Assembly (NCBI GenBank): GCA_963724135.1
Contig: CAVRTA010000004.1
Span: 62,001-126,000 of the forward strand
Reading direction: 5' to 3'
Origin: DATLGB01 sp963724135
GTDB taxonomy: Bacteria > Actinomycetota > Thermoleophilia > Solirubrobacterales > Solirubrobacteraceae
Length of the DNA: 64,000 bases
Part shown: one piece after another, positions 1-8,061 of the stretch
How the letters are laid out: the number at the start of each line of letters is the position of its first letter
Position numbering within the stretch: position 1 is the stretch's first letter
The notes under the pieces: model-generated
Databases searched by the model: none
Told to the model about the DNA's origin: nothing
Seen by the model: the letters and a program-made list of their open reading frames with translations, nothing else
Made by a program: the position numbers and the translations under genes

Positions 1-849
1 CGACGGCCAGAACGAGGGCACCGGGCTCGGCCGCGGGCAACGGCCTGTGGACGATCTCGCCGCCGCTGTCCAACCGACGCCTGGTACGCCGGCGTCCCGC
101 ACGCGAAGCTCGACCTCAGCGGCAGCGTCGGCTCGCCGTCGCCGGCGTCGTCGTCGACACCTACGACATCGACGCCGAGCGCAAGGCGATCCTGCTCTCG
201 CGCAACGCGTCGCTGGTCGGCTGCCGACGGCAAGGTCGAGATGGACCTCTACGGCAACGACTGGAAGATCCCGGCAGGGCCACCGGCTCGGCGTGCTGGT
301 CACCGACACCAACGCGGAGTGGTGGCTGCCGAGCCGCGCCCGTCGCCGGTCGACGCTCAAGTCCGGGCACGGTGACGCTGCCGTTCCTCAAGTACACAGC
401 GCCCGCGACACGATCCAGGGCGACCGTCCGTGCGCCTCGAGCAACTGGCTCGGCGACGCGCCGTTCGAGGTCGCCCGAGGACGTGATCAGCGCGTCGACC
501 GAGGCCGACTTCCCGCTGCCGGCGCGGCGCTGAGGCCGGCGCCCGGCGGGTGACGCCGAAGCCGAGGCGCCCGGGCGGCAGGCGCGAAGCGCGCTGCGGG
601 TCGCGCGATCGCCGCGGCAAGCACCGGCGTCGCCGTCTACGGCAACGCGCCGAAGGGCGTCAAGCTGACCGTGCAGGCTGGCCGGCGCCGGCAAGCGGAC
701 GGTGACGGTGCGGCGCGTCACGACGAAGGTCAACGCCTTCCGCGTCACGTTCCGCGTCAAGCGGCCGGGCCGCTACCGCGCCGTCGTGACGGCGAAGGTG
801 GGCGGCAAGAAACTGCGGCGCGCAGGCCAAGCGCGTCCGCGTGCGATAG
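1..849 (+). pseudogene. CocE/NonD-type (S15) hydrolase, C-terminal part, frameshifted
   Basis: No single frame is open, but conserved stretches follow one another in different frames. One stretch (about 145-220) reads VVVDTYDIDAERKAILLSRN. After a shift near 222 comes DGKVEMDLYGNDWKIP, and after another GHRLGVLVTDTNAEWWLP. This order resembles the C-terminal jelly-roll domain of X-Pro dipeptidyl-peptidase/CocE hydrolases, where GHRL is typical. The tail (about 700-849) is a basic beta-rich extension ending in KRVRVR and TAG. The catalytic domain would lie upstream, outside the window. Single-base slips at several points suggest sequence error rather than true decay. The family call is moderate; the frame-broken state is certain. 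Confidence 0.45.
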
Positions 850-883
850 GAGCTGGAGGCGCGCGGCGAGTCATACTGCGCTG

Positions 884-1184
884 ATGCGCTTGTGGCTCGC
901 GGCCTCCTGCTGTCTCGGCTGGCGCGCCGGCGGGCCGTCCCGCCGAAGCAGTGCGATCCCGTCGCCTTCAAGGCGGAAGGGCTACACGGTCATCGCGCAC
1001 GGGGTGAAGTGCAGCGTTCGCGCGCAAGTGGGTCAAGCGCTACCTCAAGGACGAAGGCGCACCCGAAGCGGCTGGAAGTGCTCGCCGCCGTCGTCGGGCA
1101 CCAACGTCCAGGTCAACTGCCAGGGCCGCGACGAAGCCGCCCGACGACCCGCAGTACCGCTACTACTACGGCATCAAGCAGTGA
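884..1184 (+). pseudogene. Small secreted Cys-containing protein, frameshifted
   Basis: An ATG at 884 opens MRLWLAAS followed by a short hydrophobic stretch, probably a signal peptide. The rest is split over three frames: QCDPVAFKAEG, then GYTVIAHGVKC, then VKRYLKDEGAP, then NVQVNCQG and DDPQYRYYYGIKQ, with a TGA at 1182. Conceptually joined it is about 95 residues with at least three cysteines. I do not recognise a family. The stop overlaps the GTG of the next gene (1181), which suggests translational coupling. The frame breaks are probably base-call errors, because each fragment still reads as sensible protein. Confidence 0.35.
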
Positions 1185-1814
1185 GGCGCTGCGCGCTCGC
1201 GGCGGTCGCGCTGAGCGTCGCTCGCCGCCACGCCCGCCGCCGCGCATCCCGGGCCACGCACCGCCGGTGGTGTCGATCGCGTTCTACGCCTACAACCCGT
1301 CGACGATCAACGTCGTCGAGGGCGACATCGTCCAGTGGAACTGGGACGGGCCGGACACCGACCACAGCGTCACGTCCGACGCGGGGTCGGGCGAGAGGTT
1401 CGACTCGGGCGTGCCGACGAAGTCGGGCGCGACGTTCACCTACTTCTTCGCGCAAGGCCGGGACGTACACGTACCACTGCTCGCGAGCACCCGACGATGC
1501 GCGGGACGGTCGTGGTCGCGCCGGGGCCGGTGGTGGACGCTCGGCGCCGCGGTCTGTCGCGCGTGCGGGTCTCGGTGCCGCGCGCCGCTTCGCGATCGCC
1601 CGCTTCCGGATCTCCGAGGACGCTCCGTGACCGCGCGGGTGTCGTCGGCCGGGGGCGACGAAGGTGCTGCGGCAGTCGTTCCGGTTCGTCAAGGCGGGTG
1701 CGGCGCGGACGAGGGTGCGGCTTCCGCGGGAGGCGGGCCGCTTCCGCGTGACGCTGCGTCGCGCGAGGACCCGACCGGCAACAAGGCTCGCGCCGCGGCT
1801 ACGGTGCGCGGTGA
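1181..1814 (+). pseudogene. Secreted plastocyanin-like cupredoxin, frameshifted
   Basis: A GTG at 1181 starts MRRCALAAVALSVA, the beginning of a signal peptide. The long open stretch around 1262-1455 reads VVSIAFYAYNPSTINVVEGD and on to TDHSVTSD, where the His is the first copper ligand. After a slip near 1455 the other ligands follow as TYTYHC and EHPTMRGTV (Cys, His, Met). All four type-1 copper ligands are therefore present, but across frames. A C-terminal beta-rich extension of about 90 residues follows (ISEDASVTARV-like, RVRLPREAGRFRVTLRRA). This is most likely an exported blue-copper electron carrier. At least three indels break it, probably sequence errors. Confidence 0.5.
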
Positions 1815-2473
1815 GGCGCGCCGCTCCTGGCGCGTGCTCGTCTTCCTCGCTGCTCGTTCCCGTGGCCCGGGCCGACGGCGACCCCGCGAGCGACGTCCTG
1901 CTCACCCAGGACGTCTTCCTGCCCTACGCGCCGCCGGCGTCGCCGAGCGGTTCAAGACCGCGCTGGAGCAGGTGGTCGAGGAGGCGCAAGGACGGCCGGC
2001 TACCCGATGAAGGTCGCGCTGATCAACACCGAGGCGGACCTCGGCGCCTACCCGCAGCTGTTCAACAACCCGCATCGAGTACGCGCGAGCTGCTCTACCG
2101 CGAGCTGGCGACGCTGAACCCGCACGGCGACCCGGTCAAGGACGTCCACCTGCTGGTCGTCATGCCGGGCGGCTTCGGCGGCGCGAACCTGGGCGAGGGC
2201 GTCGACCGCGCGCTGGCGCCGGTGACGATCGACGCCGAGGCGCGGCTCGGACGGCCTGGCTCAGGCCGCGATCGCCGCGGTCGCCCGGATCGCGACCGAG
2301 AACGGCCACGACGGTCGCGGTGCCGCCCGAGGCCACGGCTCGCCTCGTCGGGGTCGGAGGACTCGGGCGGCGGCGGCGCGCCGGCCGTGCTCTTCGTCGC
2401 CCCGGCCCTGCTGCTGTTCGCGGGCCTGTTCGTCGCGGGCCGCGTGGCCGCGCGGCGCGCGCCGGCCGAATAG
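1811..2473 (+). pseudogene. Secreted, C-terminally membrane-anchored protein of unknown function, frameshifted
   Basis: Pieces in different frames join as a signal peptide (VLVFLALLVPVARA-like), then DGDPASDVLLTQDVFLPYAP, AERFKTALEQVVEEA, KVALINTEADLGAYPQLF and DPVKDVHLLVVMPGGFG. The C-terminus is a Gly-rich linker (SEDSGGGGAP) and a transmembrane segment (AVLFVAPALLLFAGLFVAG) before RVAARRAPAE and a stop at 2473. The layout is signal peptide, globular domain of about 150 residues, then membrane anchor. No catalytic motif is recognised. It follows the cupredoxin gene directly and may share its operon. Confidence 0.4.
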
Positions 2474-2533
2474 TCACTCTCTTGTGACACTCGCGCCTAG
2501 ATTCCGCGCACGCGGCCCGGCACCCTCAGCCGC

Positions 2534-3382
2534 GTGGGCGCCGAACACGCACAATCTCCGGACCAGCCGGACATGCTGCACGTTCGGCCCGAGGAGCGGC
2601 TGGCCCGCTGGGGGCTCGTGCAGCATCGGCAGGTCACCCTCGCCCAGCTTCACTCGGTGGGCTGGGGCTCGAGCGTCATCAACGATCGCGTCGCTCAGGG
2701 CCGCCTGCACCCGACCTTTCACCGCGTCCACTCCCTCGGCGGCCCGGCCCGGACCGACCGCGAGCGCTGGATGGCAGCCACACTTTCCTTCGGTGACGGG
2801 AACCCTGCTCGCGGCTTCGGCGGCAGCAGAGCTCTACGGCTGGCTGCGATACCCGCATGCCGTGGCTCCACGTGCTGACCCGGACCGAGCGGGCCACGGG
2901 AGGGCATCACGGCCACTTCACCGCGCCGGCGTCCCCGCTGGCGCCGCATCGACCACATCCCGGTCACCGGCCCCGAGCAGACCATCCTCGACTGCGCCAC
3001 CGTCATCCCCAGCGACCGCGCCTACCGCCGCATCGTTCGCCAGGCCCAGGTCGACGAGCTCACCACCCACGCGCGCCTCGTCGCCTTCGCCGCGCTGCAC
3101 CGCGGCGCCCGTGGCGTCGCACGGCTCAAGCGCGAGCTCGCCGACGGCCCGTCGCCGACGCGCAGCACCTTCGAGGACGACGTGCTCGAGCTCTTCCGCC
3201 GCGGGGAGCCGATCGCCAACTACAGGCTCGGCGACGACGAGTTCGACCTCGCCTGGCCCGCCCTGCGCACACTCGTCGAGGTCCAGGGCTCGCCCCACGA
3301 CAACCCGACCGCCCGCGCCGACGACATCGCCAAGGAGTTCCGCGCCAACGCCCGCGGCTGGAAGGTCTACTGGCTCAGCTGA
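2534..3382 (+). pseudogene. AbiEi-type antitoxin-domain / DUF559 protein, two compensating frameshifts
   Basis: Starts at a GTG (MGAEHAQSPDQPD). The N-terminal ~90 residues (RLARWGLVQHRQVTLAQLHS, RLHPTFHRVHSLGG) look like the winged-helix domain of type IV AbiEi-family antitoxin proteins. The C-terminal ~65 residues (3182-3382) carry NYRLGDDEFDLAWPALRTLV and DDIAKEFRANARGWKVYWLS, a DUF559/VSR-like nuclease fold. The middle is out of frame: a slip near 2798 leads to LLAASAAAELYGWLRYPHA and DHIPVTGPEQTILDCA, and the first frame resumes before 3182. Such fusions are common stand-alone genes in these actinobacteria, so it need not be a toxin-antitoxin unit. It ends tail-to-tail with the next gene, overlapping a few bases. 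Confidence 0.55.
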
Positions 3383-4663
3383 GCCGGCGCAGAGCGCGGC
3401 ACGCGTCCGCCGCGCCGGCGTAGTAGCGCGAGACGGGGAAGTAGTCGCCCATCGTCGCCTGCTCCTGCTCGAACGTCGCGGCCTGGATCGACTCGGCGAA
3501 CGCCGGGTCGGGCAGCATGTGCCGGTAGATCAGGACGTTGCGCGCGTTCGGTCCCCAGCGCAGCCAGTTCGTAGGGCGCAGGCCGGCCGGTTCTTCGGTG
3601 TCGAGACCACGAAGGTCGCGAAGCCGTCCGCATCCACGGCCACGCGATCGTCGTTGAGGCAGTTGATGAAGCGCTGCGTCGCCGGGTCGTTCGAGCACAC
3701 CGACCAGTAGCGCAGCTGGCCCGCCGGCATCGTCGCCACGCCGGAGCGGGTGTCCGGGAACGTCGGCGCGCGCAACCGCGTGACCACGACCGGCCCGTGC
3801 GACTTGTTCAGTCCCGCCGACAGGTACGCGTTGTGGATGTTCGAGAGGAACCCGCCGCTGCCGCCGCGATGCTGGAGATCGAGCTGCCGCTGCGCCTGGA
3901 ACAGCGGGTCGCCGATTTCGGAGTCCGTGAGGTTGTCGGCCACCGACGCGAACAGGTTCGTGAACTTGCGCCACCGGGGCGGGCTGCGGTCGAACAGCGG
4001 CGGCAGCGGGCCGCCGCTGCCGAAGGGACCCTCCTGCTCGGCGATGGCCTCGTTGATGCCGCTCACCGTCGGCTTGCGCAGGTTGGTGCAGCGCGATGGC
4101 CGCCGCGGGCCAGCGCCACTCGTCGGCTCGATCGTCACGGTCGGCAGTCCCACCCCTCCCGGGGCGCGCAGGCCCTGGTCCGGGATGTACGTCCGGTAGA
4201 TGAACGAGCCGTTGAGGTTCGGCGCGCCGCCCTGGCCCGTGCCCGTGTACAGCGTGTTCGGCGCCCGCTGCTCGGGAATCGGGCCGAAGTCGATGAAGAC
4301 CGTGTACCTGCGCTTCGCCGCGGTGCGGTCGGCGCCGGGCAGGAACGGGTTCGTGCTGCCGGCCTCCGGCGCGATCTCGATGTCGGCAAGCGCGTCCAGC
4401 GGCCGCTGCGCCTGGTCGTAGACGTTGAAGGACATGTAGCGCACGTGCGGGAAGCGGCCCGTGATCCGGATCCGCATCCCAGGCGCGGCCTGGTAGGCCC
4501 CGGCCCAGTACGCCGCCGAGTCGTCGGGGAACGCGACGTTCACCGTCCCCGGGTCGAACTGCGTCAGCATGAGCACGCACGTCTGATCCACGCCCTGCGC
4601 CCGCGCACCCGCGGGCGCGAGCAGAGCGGCGACCGCGACAGCCCCTGCGACCAGTCTGCGCAC
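3375..4663 (-). pseudogene. Large secreted protein of unknown function, one frameshift
   Basis: An ATG at 4663 opens MRRLVAGAVAVAALLAPAGA, a clear signal peptide with an Ala-x-Ala site. About 360 residues follow in one frame, with features such as GVDQTCVLMLTQFDPG, RFPHVRYMSFNVYDQAQ and VVTRLRAPTFPDT. Near 3580 one base is missing or extra, and the conserved end (PTNWLRWGPNARNVLIYRHM, QATMGDYFPVSRYYAG) continues in the neighbouring frame to a TGA at 3375. The joined protein is about 430 residues. I do not recognise a family; it looks like an exported protein with several Cys. It is convergent with the DUF559 gene. Confidence 0.5.
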
Positions 4664-4751
4664 GCCCTGGATTCAATCGCATCCGCGCCCCATGCACCGC
4701 CGATCCCCGTCGCTAGCCTTCCCCGTCCCGCGCCTCGAGCGCGGCACCCGC

Positions 4752-4841
4752 GGAGGGGTGCCGGAGTGGTTGAACGGGGCGGTCTCGAAAACCGTTGTGC
4801 GCGTAACCCGCGTACCGAGGGTTCGAATCCCTCCCCCTCCG
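4752..4841 (+). tRNA. tRNA-Ser(CGA)
   Basis: The acceptor arm GGAGGGG pairs with CCCCTCC near the 3' end, with discriminator G. The D arm region is ccggagtggttgaac. The anticodon loop is ctcgaaa with anticodon CGA. A long variable arm (gtgcgcgtaacccgcgtac) and a T arm gagggTTCGAATCcctc follow. At 90 nt with a long variable arm this is a class II serine tRNA; CCA is not encoded. Its 3' 60 bases are repeated at 7999-8058, marking it as the integration site of a mobile island. Confidence 0.93.
4782..4841 (+). repeat. attL: 60-bp direct repeat inside tRNA-Ser
   Basis: From the anticodon stem (gtctcgaaaacc) to the discriminator base, the 3' 60 bases of tRNA-Ser match 7999-8058 with a single mismatch: g at 4817 against c at 8034. 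The match stops right after the tRNA end. Confidence 0.9.
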
Positions 4842-5019
4842 CCTGTAGGGCCAGATTCGGCCATGCGCCGCGGGTCCTCGGCCTTTCGGCGTCGTCGCCA
4901 TCTCGCCGGCGAGCTCCGACCGGGCAGGCTGGACGACGCTGGACCCGGCAGAACGCTGTCACCAGATTGTCACCGGCCAGGGTCGGCCCGACCGCTCCCA
5001 GATCTAGGCTTGCGCTGCG

Positions 5020-5850
5020 ATGTCCGAGCCCGAGAACCGACAGCTCGAGGAGACGCTCATCGAGATGGCCTATCGCTGGGCCGACATCGAGAGCGGGCTG
5101 GGAGGCTGGTTCCGTACCGACCAAAAGACGAAGGAGCGCGAGCGGGTCGGGCAAGAGCTGTTCGCGGCGGTCACCGAGGCGTTCCGCGTCGAGGCGAACG
5201 TCGACGAGAGCATGACCGGCTTCGGCGGTTGGGAGTCCCGGTTCGTCTACGTGCTCCTGTTCGACGTCGAGACAAAGGATGCCCGTGAGGCCGCGCAAAC
5301 CGTCCGATCCGAGTCGCGCTTCTTGGAGAGCGTCATCAAGAAGCAATCCGGCGGCCAGTCCCGCTCCGTCGAGGTGCGCGTCACGTCGGCCGGGGCGCCA
5401 GCCGAGGGCGAGATCTGCGCCCGTCCCTGGGAGCCAAAGCCGAAGAAGCATTTGGACGTCTCCGAGATCCCGGAGCGCAAGCCGACCGGCAGCGTCCCGT
5501 ACATCGAGAAGGACGGCTACTGGCTGACGCCGATCGAGGTCCCGTTCTACGACGCCCTCCGCGAGACCGCCGCCATCTTCGCCGTGCAGCCGTGGGTCCA
5601 GGGCGTCGACCGGCGCTACCGGCCCGATTTCATGGTCTTCTACGACCGGGGCGTCGTCATCGTCGAGCTCGACGGGCACGAGACCCACAAGTCCCGCGAG
5701 GACCGCACCCGCGACGCGAAGCGCGCGCGCTGGTTCCAGGAGCGCGGCATCCAGGTGCTGCGCTGGACCGGCAGCGAGATACACGCCAATCCCCAGGAGT
5801 GCGTCCGGCAGCTGCTGGAGATCCTGCGCGGCGGCAAGTCTCGCTTCTAG
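5020..5850 (+). CDS. PD-(D/E)XK nuclease-fold (DUF559/VSR-like) protein, island cargo
   Basis: 276 residues from an ATG. The N-terminal ~130 residues are a soluble alpha/beta region I do not recognise. The C-terminal third contains TPIEVPFYDAL (around residue 170), RYRPDFMVFYDRGVVIVELD, GHETHKSREDRTRDAKRARW and IQVLRWTGSEI. The order Glu ... PDF ... ExDG-H...HK ... D-R-LRxTGxEI is that of DUF559/very-short-patch-repair-like nuclease folds. The likely catalytic residues are the Asp of PDF and the Glu-x-Asp of VELD. It is the largest intact gene in the island, which makes it a candidate defence or mobile-element nuclease. The nuclease fold is well supported; the biological role is inference. 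Confidence 0.65.
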   Translation: MSEPENRQLEETLIEMAYRWADIESGLGGWFRTDQKTKERERVGQELFAAVTEAFRVEANVDESMTGFGGWESRFVYVLLFDVETKDAREAAQTVRSESRFLESVIKKQSGGQSRSVEVRVTSAGAPAEGEICARPWEPKPKKHLDVSEIPERKPTGSVPYIEKDGYWLTPIEVPFYDALRETAAIFAVQPWVQGVDRRYRPDFMVFYDRGVVIVELDGHETHKSREDRTRDAKRARWFQERGIQVLRWTGSEIHANPQECVRQLLEILRGGKSRF

Positions 5851-5853
5851 CGC

Positions 5854-6351
5854 TCACCCACCCGCCGCGGCGGCGGCGCGGTCGAGGTATCCGTCGAGCA
5901 GCTCGGCGGCGGCGTCCTCGGAGCCGGGCATCAGGTGGCCGTAGCGGTCCATCGTCATCGTGATCGACGAGTGGCCCATGAACGTCTGCAGCGCCTTCGC
6001 GTTGACGCCGGCGGCGATCATCAGCGACGCGAACGTGTGGCGGCACTCGTGCGGGGTGATCCGCCGCAGCCCGGCGGCCCGCCAGGCGCGCTCGGCCCGC
6101 TGGACGAGCGCCGAGTGCGACAGCGGCTCGCCGCTGGTCCTGCCGAACACCAGCGCCGCTCCCTCCGGCTTGCCGCGCCGCAGCGAGTGCTCGAGCAGCT
6201 GGCCGCGCAGCACCTTGGCGATCGGGAGCGTGCGCAGCCCCGCGCGCGACTTCGGGAAGCGCGGCCACTGGAGGAGCTCGAGGACGAGGTCGGCGCGGGC
6301 GTCGCGCAGCGCGACGTACCGGGCCCGGTGGGCGGCGGTCGAGCCGCTCAC
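5854..6351 (-). pseudogene. Tyrosine recombinase/integrase, C-terminal catalytic fragment
   Basis: 165 residues. It keeps the box II signature HECRHTFAS, the second His/Gly box FMGHSSITMTMDRYGH with the nucleophilic Tyr, and a beta-hairpin before it (KSRAGLRTLPIAKVL). The usual N-terminal SAM-like arm and core-binding domains, and the first catalytic Arg (normally in a TGLRxGE-type motif), are absent. Family members are about 350-400 residues. The start falls inside a basic ORF (6348-6713) that does not look like the missing domain. It is therefore a truncated integrase, placed near the centre of the island and transcribed toward the tRNA gene. Confidence 0.8.
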
Positions 6352-6713
6352 GTGGCGGCTCCGGTTTCTCGCCGCCCGGCCGGGGGCGGCTCGCTACTGC
6401 CGGGGTCGTCGTCGGGCCCGGCGCGGCCGGCTGCCGACGATCGGCGTCGACGGGAACGGCTGGCGGGGCGGCCCGCGGAGAGGCCGGTGCGGGCGCGCGC
6501 GACCGGCGCCGCGGCGGCCGGGCCGGAGGCCTCGCGCGCGAGGTCGTTGCCGGCGTAGCCGGCGCTCATGCGCGCGGCGGCCGCAGCGGCGAAGTCGCCG
6601 GCGCGCTCGGCCCGTCGCAGCTGCCGCCGCCGGCGCCGGTACTCGGCGGCGGCGGCAGGGCACGACCGGCCTGCTCGGGCAGCCCGGACGACGGCGCGCG
6701 CCGCGTCACGCAT
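6348..6713 (-). CDS. Hypothetical Ala/Arg-rich protein upstream of integrase fragment
   Basis: 121-residue ORF whose stop overlaps the start of the integrase fragment by 4 bp (ATGA). The composition is extremely Ala and Arg rich (EYRRRRRQLRRAERAGDF, then a Pro/Ser/Arg tail), without recognisable motifs. The first half could be a real basic protein. The second half reads like GC-rich noise and may be sequence that replaced the lost integrase N-terminus. There is no family assignment; the ORF may not be expressed. Confidence 0.3.
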   Translation of the reverse strand: MRDAARAVVRAARAGRSCPAAAAEYRRRRRQLRRAERAGDFAAAAAARMSAGYAGNDLAREASGPAAAAPVARARTGLSAGRPASRSRRRRSSAAGRAGPDDDPGSSEPPPAGRRETGAAT

Positions 6714-6733
6714 TTAGGAGCTCGTCGAGCCGG

Positions 6734-6934
6734 CTAGGAATCGGTGGCCTCGGCGGGGTCGTCGTCCAGCACTGCGGTCACGTAGGCGCGCATCGCGTCG
6801 CGAAGCGCGTGCGATTGCGCGACGTCGCGCAGCCGAGCGGCGAGCGCGAACTGGTCGGCGAGCTCCTGGTCGACGCGGGCGCCGACGTGGACTCGCCGTG
6901 GACGGCGTTTGCTGGCTTCGACGTCTTCCAACAT
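6734..6934 (-). CDS. Ribbon-helix-helix-like DNA-binding protein
   Basis: 66 residues: a basic N-terminus (SKRRPRR), then RVHVGARVDQELADQFALAA and RDVAQSHALRDAMRAYVTAV, then an acidic tail. A beta-strand followed by two helices of this size fits ribbon-helix-helix proteins, often antitoxins or autoregulators of mobile elements. No partner toxin is obvious beside it. A 5-bp inverted repeat (attcg-gggt-cgaat) overlaps its start codon and could be an autoregulatory site. Moderate confidence, since the call rests on length and pattern. Confidence 0.5.
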   Translation of the reverse strand: MLEDVEASKRRPRRVHVGARVDQELADQFALAARLRDVAQSHALRDAMRAYVTAVLDDDPAEATDS

Positions 6935-6946
6935 TCGGGGTCGAAT
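6933..6946. promoter_or_regulatory. Inverted repeat at start of RHH-like gene
   Basis: attcg-gggt-cgaat, with 5-bp arms and a 4-bp spacer, overlaps the ATG (6932-6934, minus strand) of the small DNA-binding gene. Its position fits self-repression, but arms of 5 bp can arise by chance. Confidence 0.3.
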
Positions 6947-7131
6947 ATTGCCCCGCGCCTCGGACGGACTCGCTGACTACCACATGGAGCGGCGGCAAAG
7001 TGTGCGCCTACGCGCCAGGTCCAGCTGGTGGCTTGACGGTGCCGGCGCCGTCATCGCCCCGATCCCGCTGACGTCTCGAGGCAGTTGCCCACCCGCCGGG
7101 TCGCCGCCTGTCACCTAGATAGCCTCGCCAT

Positions 7132-7428
7132 GTGGCGATCGAGCGCCTACCGAACGATCACCTGCATCTGCGGTGCGACACGCCGGGCTGCACGTTCGAG
7201 GGGCCGACGCTCCACAACGTCACCGAGGACGATCTACTCGACTTCGCGGAAGCCCGCAGCTGGAACGTCGACCGCAAGTTCGGTCTGCACTACTGCCCGT
7301 TCACCACGATGCACGACTGTTCTGTCTGCGGAGCCTCCTGCCGCAGTTCCATCGAGGCCGCCTCCGGCGAGGTGTACTACTACTGCGACGAGCACTTCCC
7401 GTCCCACCCCGCGGAGCTTCCGACGTAG
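7132..7428 (+). CDS. Cys-rich putative zinc-binding protein
   Basis: 98 residues from a GTG (VAIERLPNDHLHLRC). Cysteines and histidines occur as CDTPGC, HYCPFTTMHDCSVCGASC and YYYCDEHF, enough for two zinc sites of zinc-ribbon or treble-clef type. The middle is acidic (TEDDLLDFAEA). I know of no specific family. It lies in the right half of the tRNA island, followed closely by a small membrane protein gene, so the two may be co-transcribed. Confidence 0.55.
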   Translation: MAIERLPNDHLHLRCDTPGCTFEGPTLHNVTEDDLLDFAEARSWNVDRKFGLHYCPFTTMHDCSVCGASCRSSIEAASGEVYYYCDEHFPSHPAELPT

Positions 7429-7456
7429 GGCGGTCGCGGTCGTGCGCGTTAGCGGG

Positions 7457-7774
7457 ATGAACCGGCGGTGGCCGGCGACCTTTGAGGGCATCCGCTTCGC
7501 GTGCCTGGTCATTGGCGCGACCACCGGCATCTGTGTGCTGTTCGCTATCGCTGCCGGGGAGGACGACCTCGGGCTGCTGCCGTGGCTCGCCACCGGCGTC
7601 GGCGGCCTGGTGATCGCGTTCGGCCTCGGTGCCGACGTCGTTATGAAGGTCGGTCGCTTGAAGCATCGCCGCTGGATCCGCAAGCGCTACCCGGACCTCG
7701 CCGTCCGGGGCGACCCAGAGCATGCGGACCATGAGCACTCAGACCCGAAAGCTCCTACGACAGGCCATAGCTGA
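7457..7774 (+). CDS. Small membrane protein, two TM segments
   Basis: About 105 residues from ATG 7457 (MNRRWPATFEG); a GTG at 7442 is an alternative start. Two hydrophobic segments (IRFACLVIGATTGICVLFAI and LLPWLATGVGGLVIAFGLGA) flank a short acidic loop (AGEDDLG). A basic, then His/Asp-rich cytoplasmic tail follows (HRRWIRKRYPD, EHADHEHSD). The function is unknown. The end overlaps the next small ORF. Confidence 0.5.
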   Translation: MNRRWPATFEGIRFACLVIGATTGICVLFAIAAGEDDLGLLPWLATGVGGLVIAFGLGADVVMKVGRLKHRRWIRKRYPDLAVRGDPEHADHEHSDPKAPTTGHS

Positions 7775-7898
7775 CGACGAGCGGTGGATCGCTCGAGCGA
7801 AGGCCCTCATCGTCGACGACGGCGCCGACTACAGCTCCATCGAGGAGGACATCGCCTTCGCCCAGCGCCAGGTCGACCGGATGCGCGCACTCCTCTGA
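7731..7898 (+). CDS. Small helical protein, 55 aa
   Basis: An ATG at 7731 inside the end of the membrane-protein gene opens a 55-residue reading frame. It begins MSTQTRKLLRQAIADDERWI and ends AFAQRQVDRMRALL with a TGA at 7896. It is charged and entirely helix-friendly, without motifs. The 44-bp overlap with the upstream gene suggests coupling. It lies about 100 bp before the right att site. Coding is plausible but unproven. Confidence 0.4.
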   Translation: MSTQTRKLLRQAIADDERWIARAKALIVDDGADYSSIEEDIAFAQRQVDRMRALL

Positions 7899-7998
7899 CC
7901 CGCCGGCGCCGCAGGGCTGTCACTACGACTGACACCTGAGCCGCTCGTCCGCGCTGGATTCGGCTCTGCGCCTGGCCGCGCGGCCCGCGCGCGCCGGA

Positions 7999-8058
7999 GT
8001 CTCGAAAACCGTTGTGCGCGTAACCCGCGTACCCAGGGTTCGAATCCCTCCCCCTCCG
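7999..8058 (+). repeat. attR: 60-bp copy of the tRNA-Ser 3' end
   Basis: Identical to 4782-4841 except one base (c for g at 8034). It lacks the 5' part of the tRNA (acceptor 5' strand and D arm), so it is not a functional tRNA gene. Its last 12 bases are duplicated again at 8370-8381 because an inverted-repeat element inserted here. Confidence 0.9.
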
Positions 8059-8061
8059 CTC

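Larger units (their letters stand above)
4842..7998. mobile_element. tRNA-Ser integrative island (~3.2 kb), partly decayed
   Basis: This segment lies between the 3' end of an intact tRNA-Ser gene (attL side) and a second copy of the last 60 bases of that tRNA (attR side). It encodes the C-terminal half of a tyrosine recombinase and several small proteins with no counterpart elsewhere in the window. Integration into a tRNA 3' end with restoration of the tRNA is classic for tyrosine-recombinase islands. The recombinase lacks its N-terminal domains and first catalytic Arg, so the element is probably no longer mobile by itself. Cargo: a nuclease-fold protein, a ribbon-helix-helix-like protein, a Cys-rich protein and a small membrane protein. 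Confidence 0.8.

Noticed and set aside
6348..6713. The ORF upstream of the integrase as the missing integrase N-terminus
   Set aside because: Its Ala/Arg-rich sequence has no SAM-like core-binding features and is separated by a stop, so it is listed only as a hypothetical ORF.
7999..8058. Second tRNA-Ser gene
   Set aside because: It lacks the 5' acceptor strand and D arm, so it is only the att copy of the 3' end.
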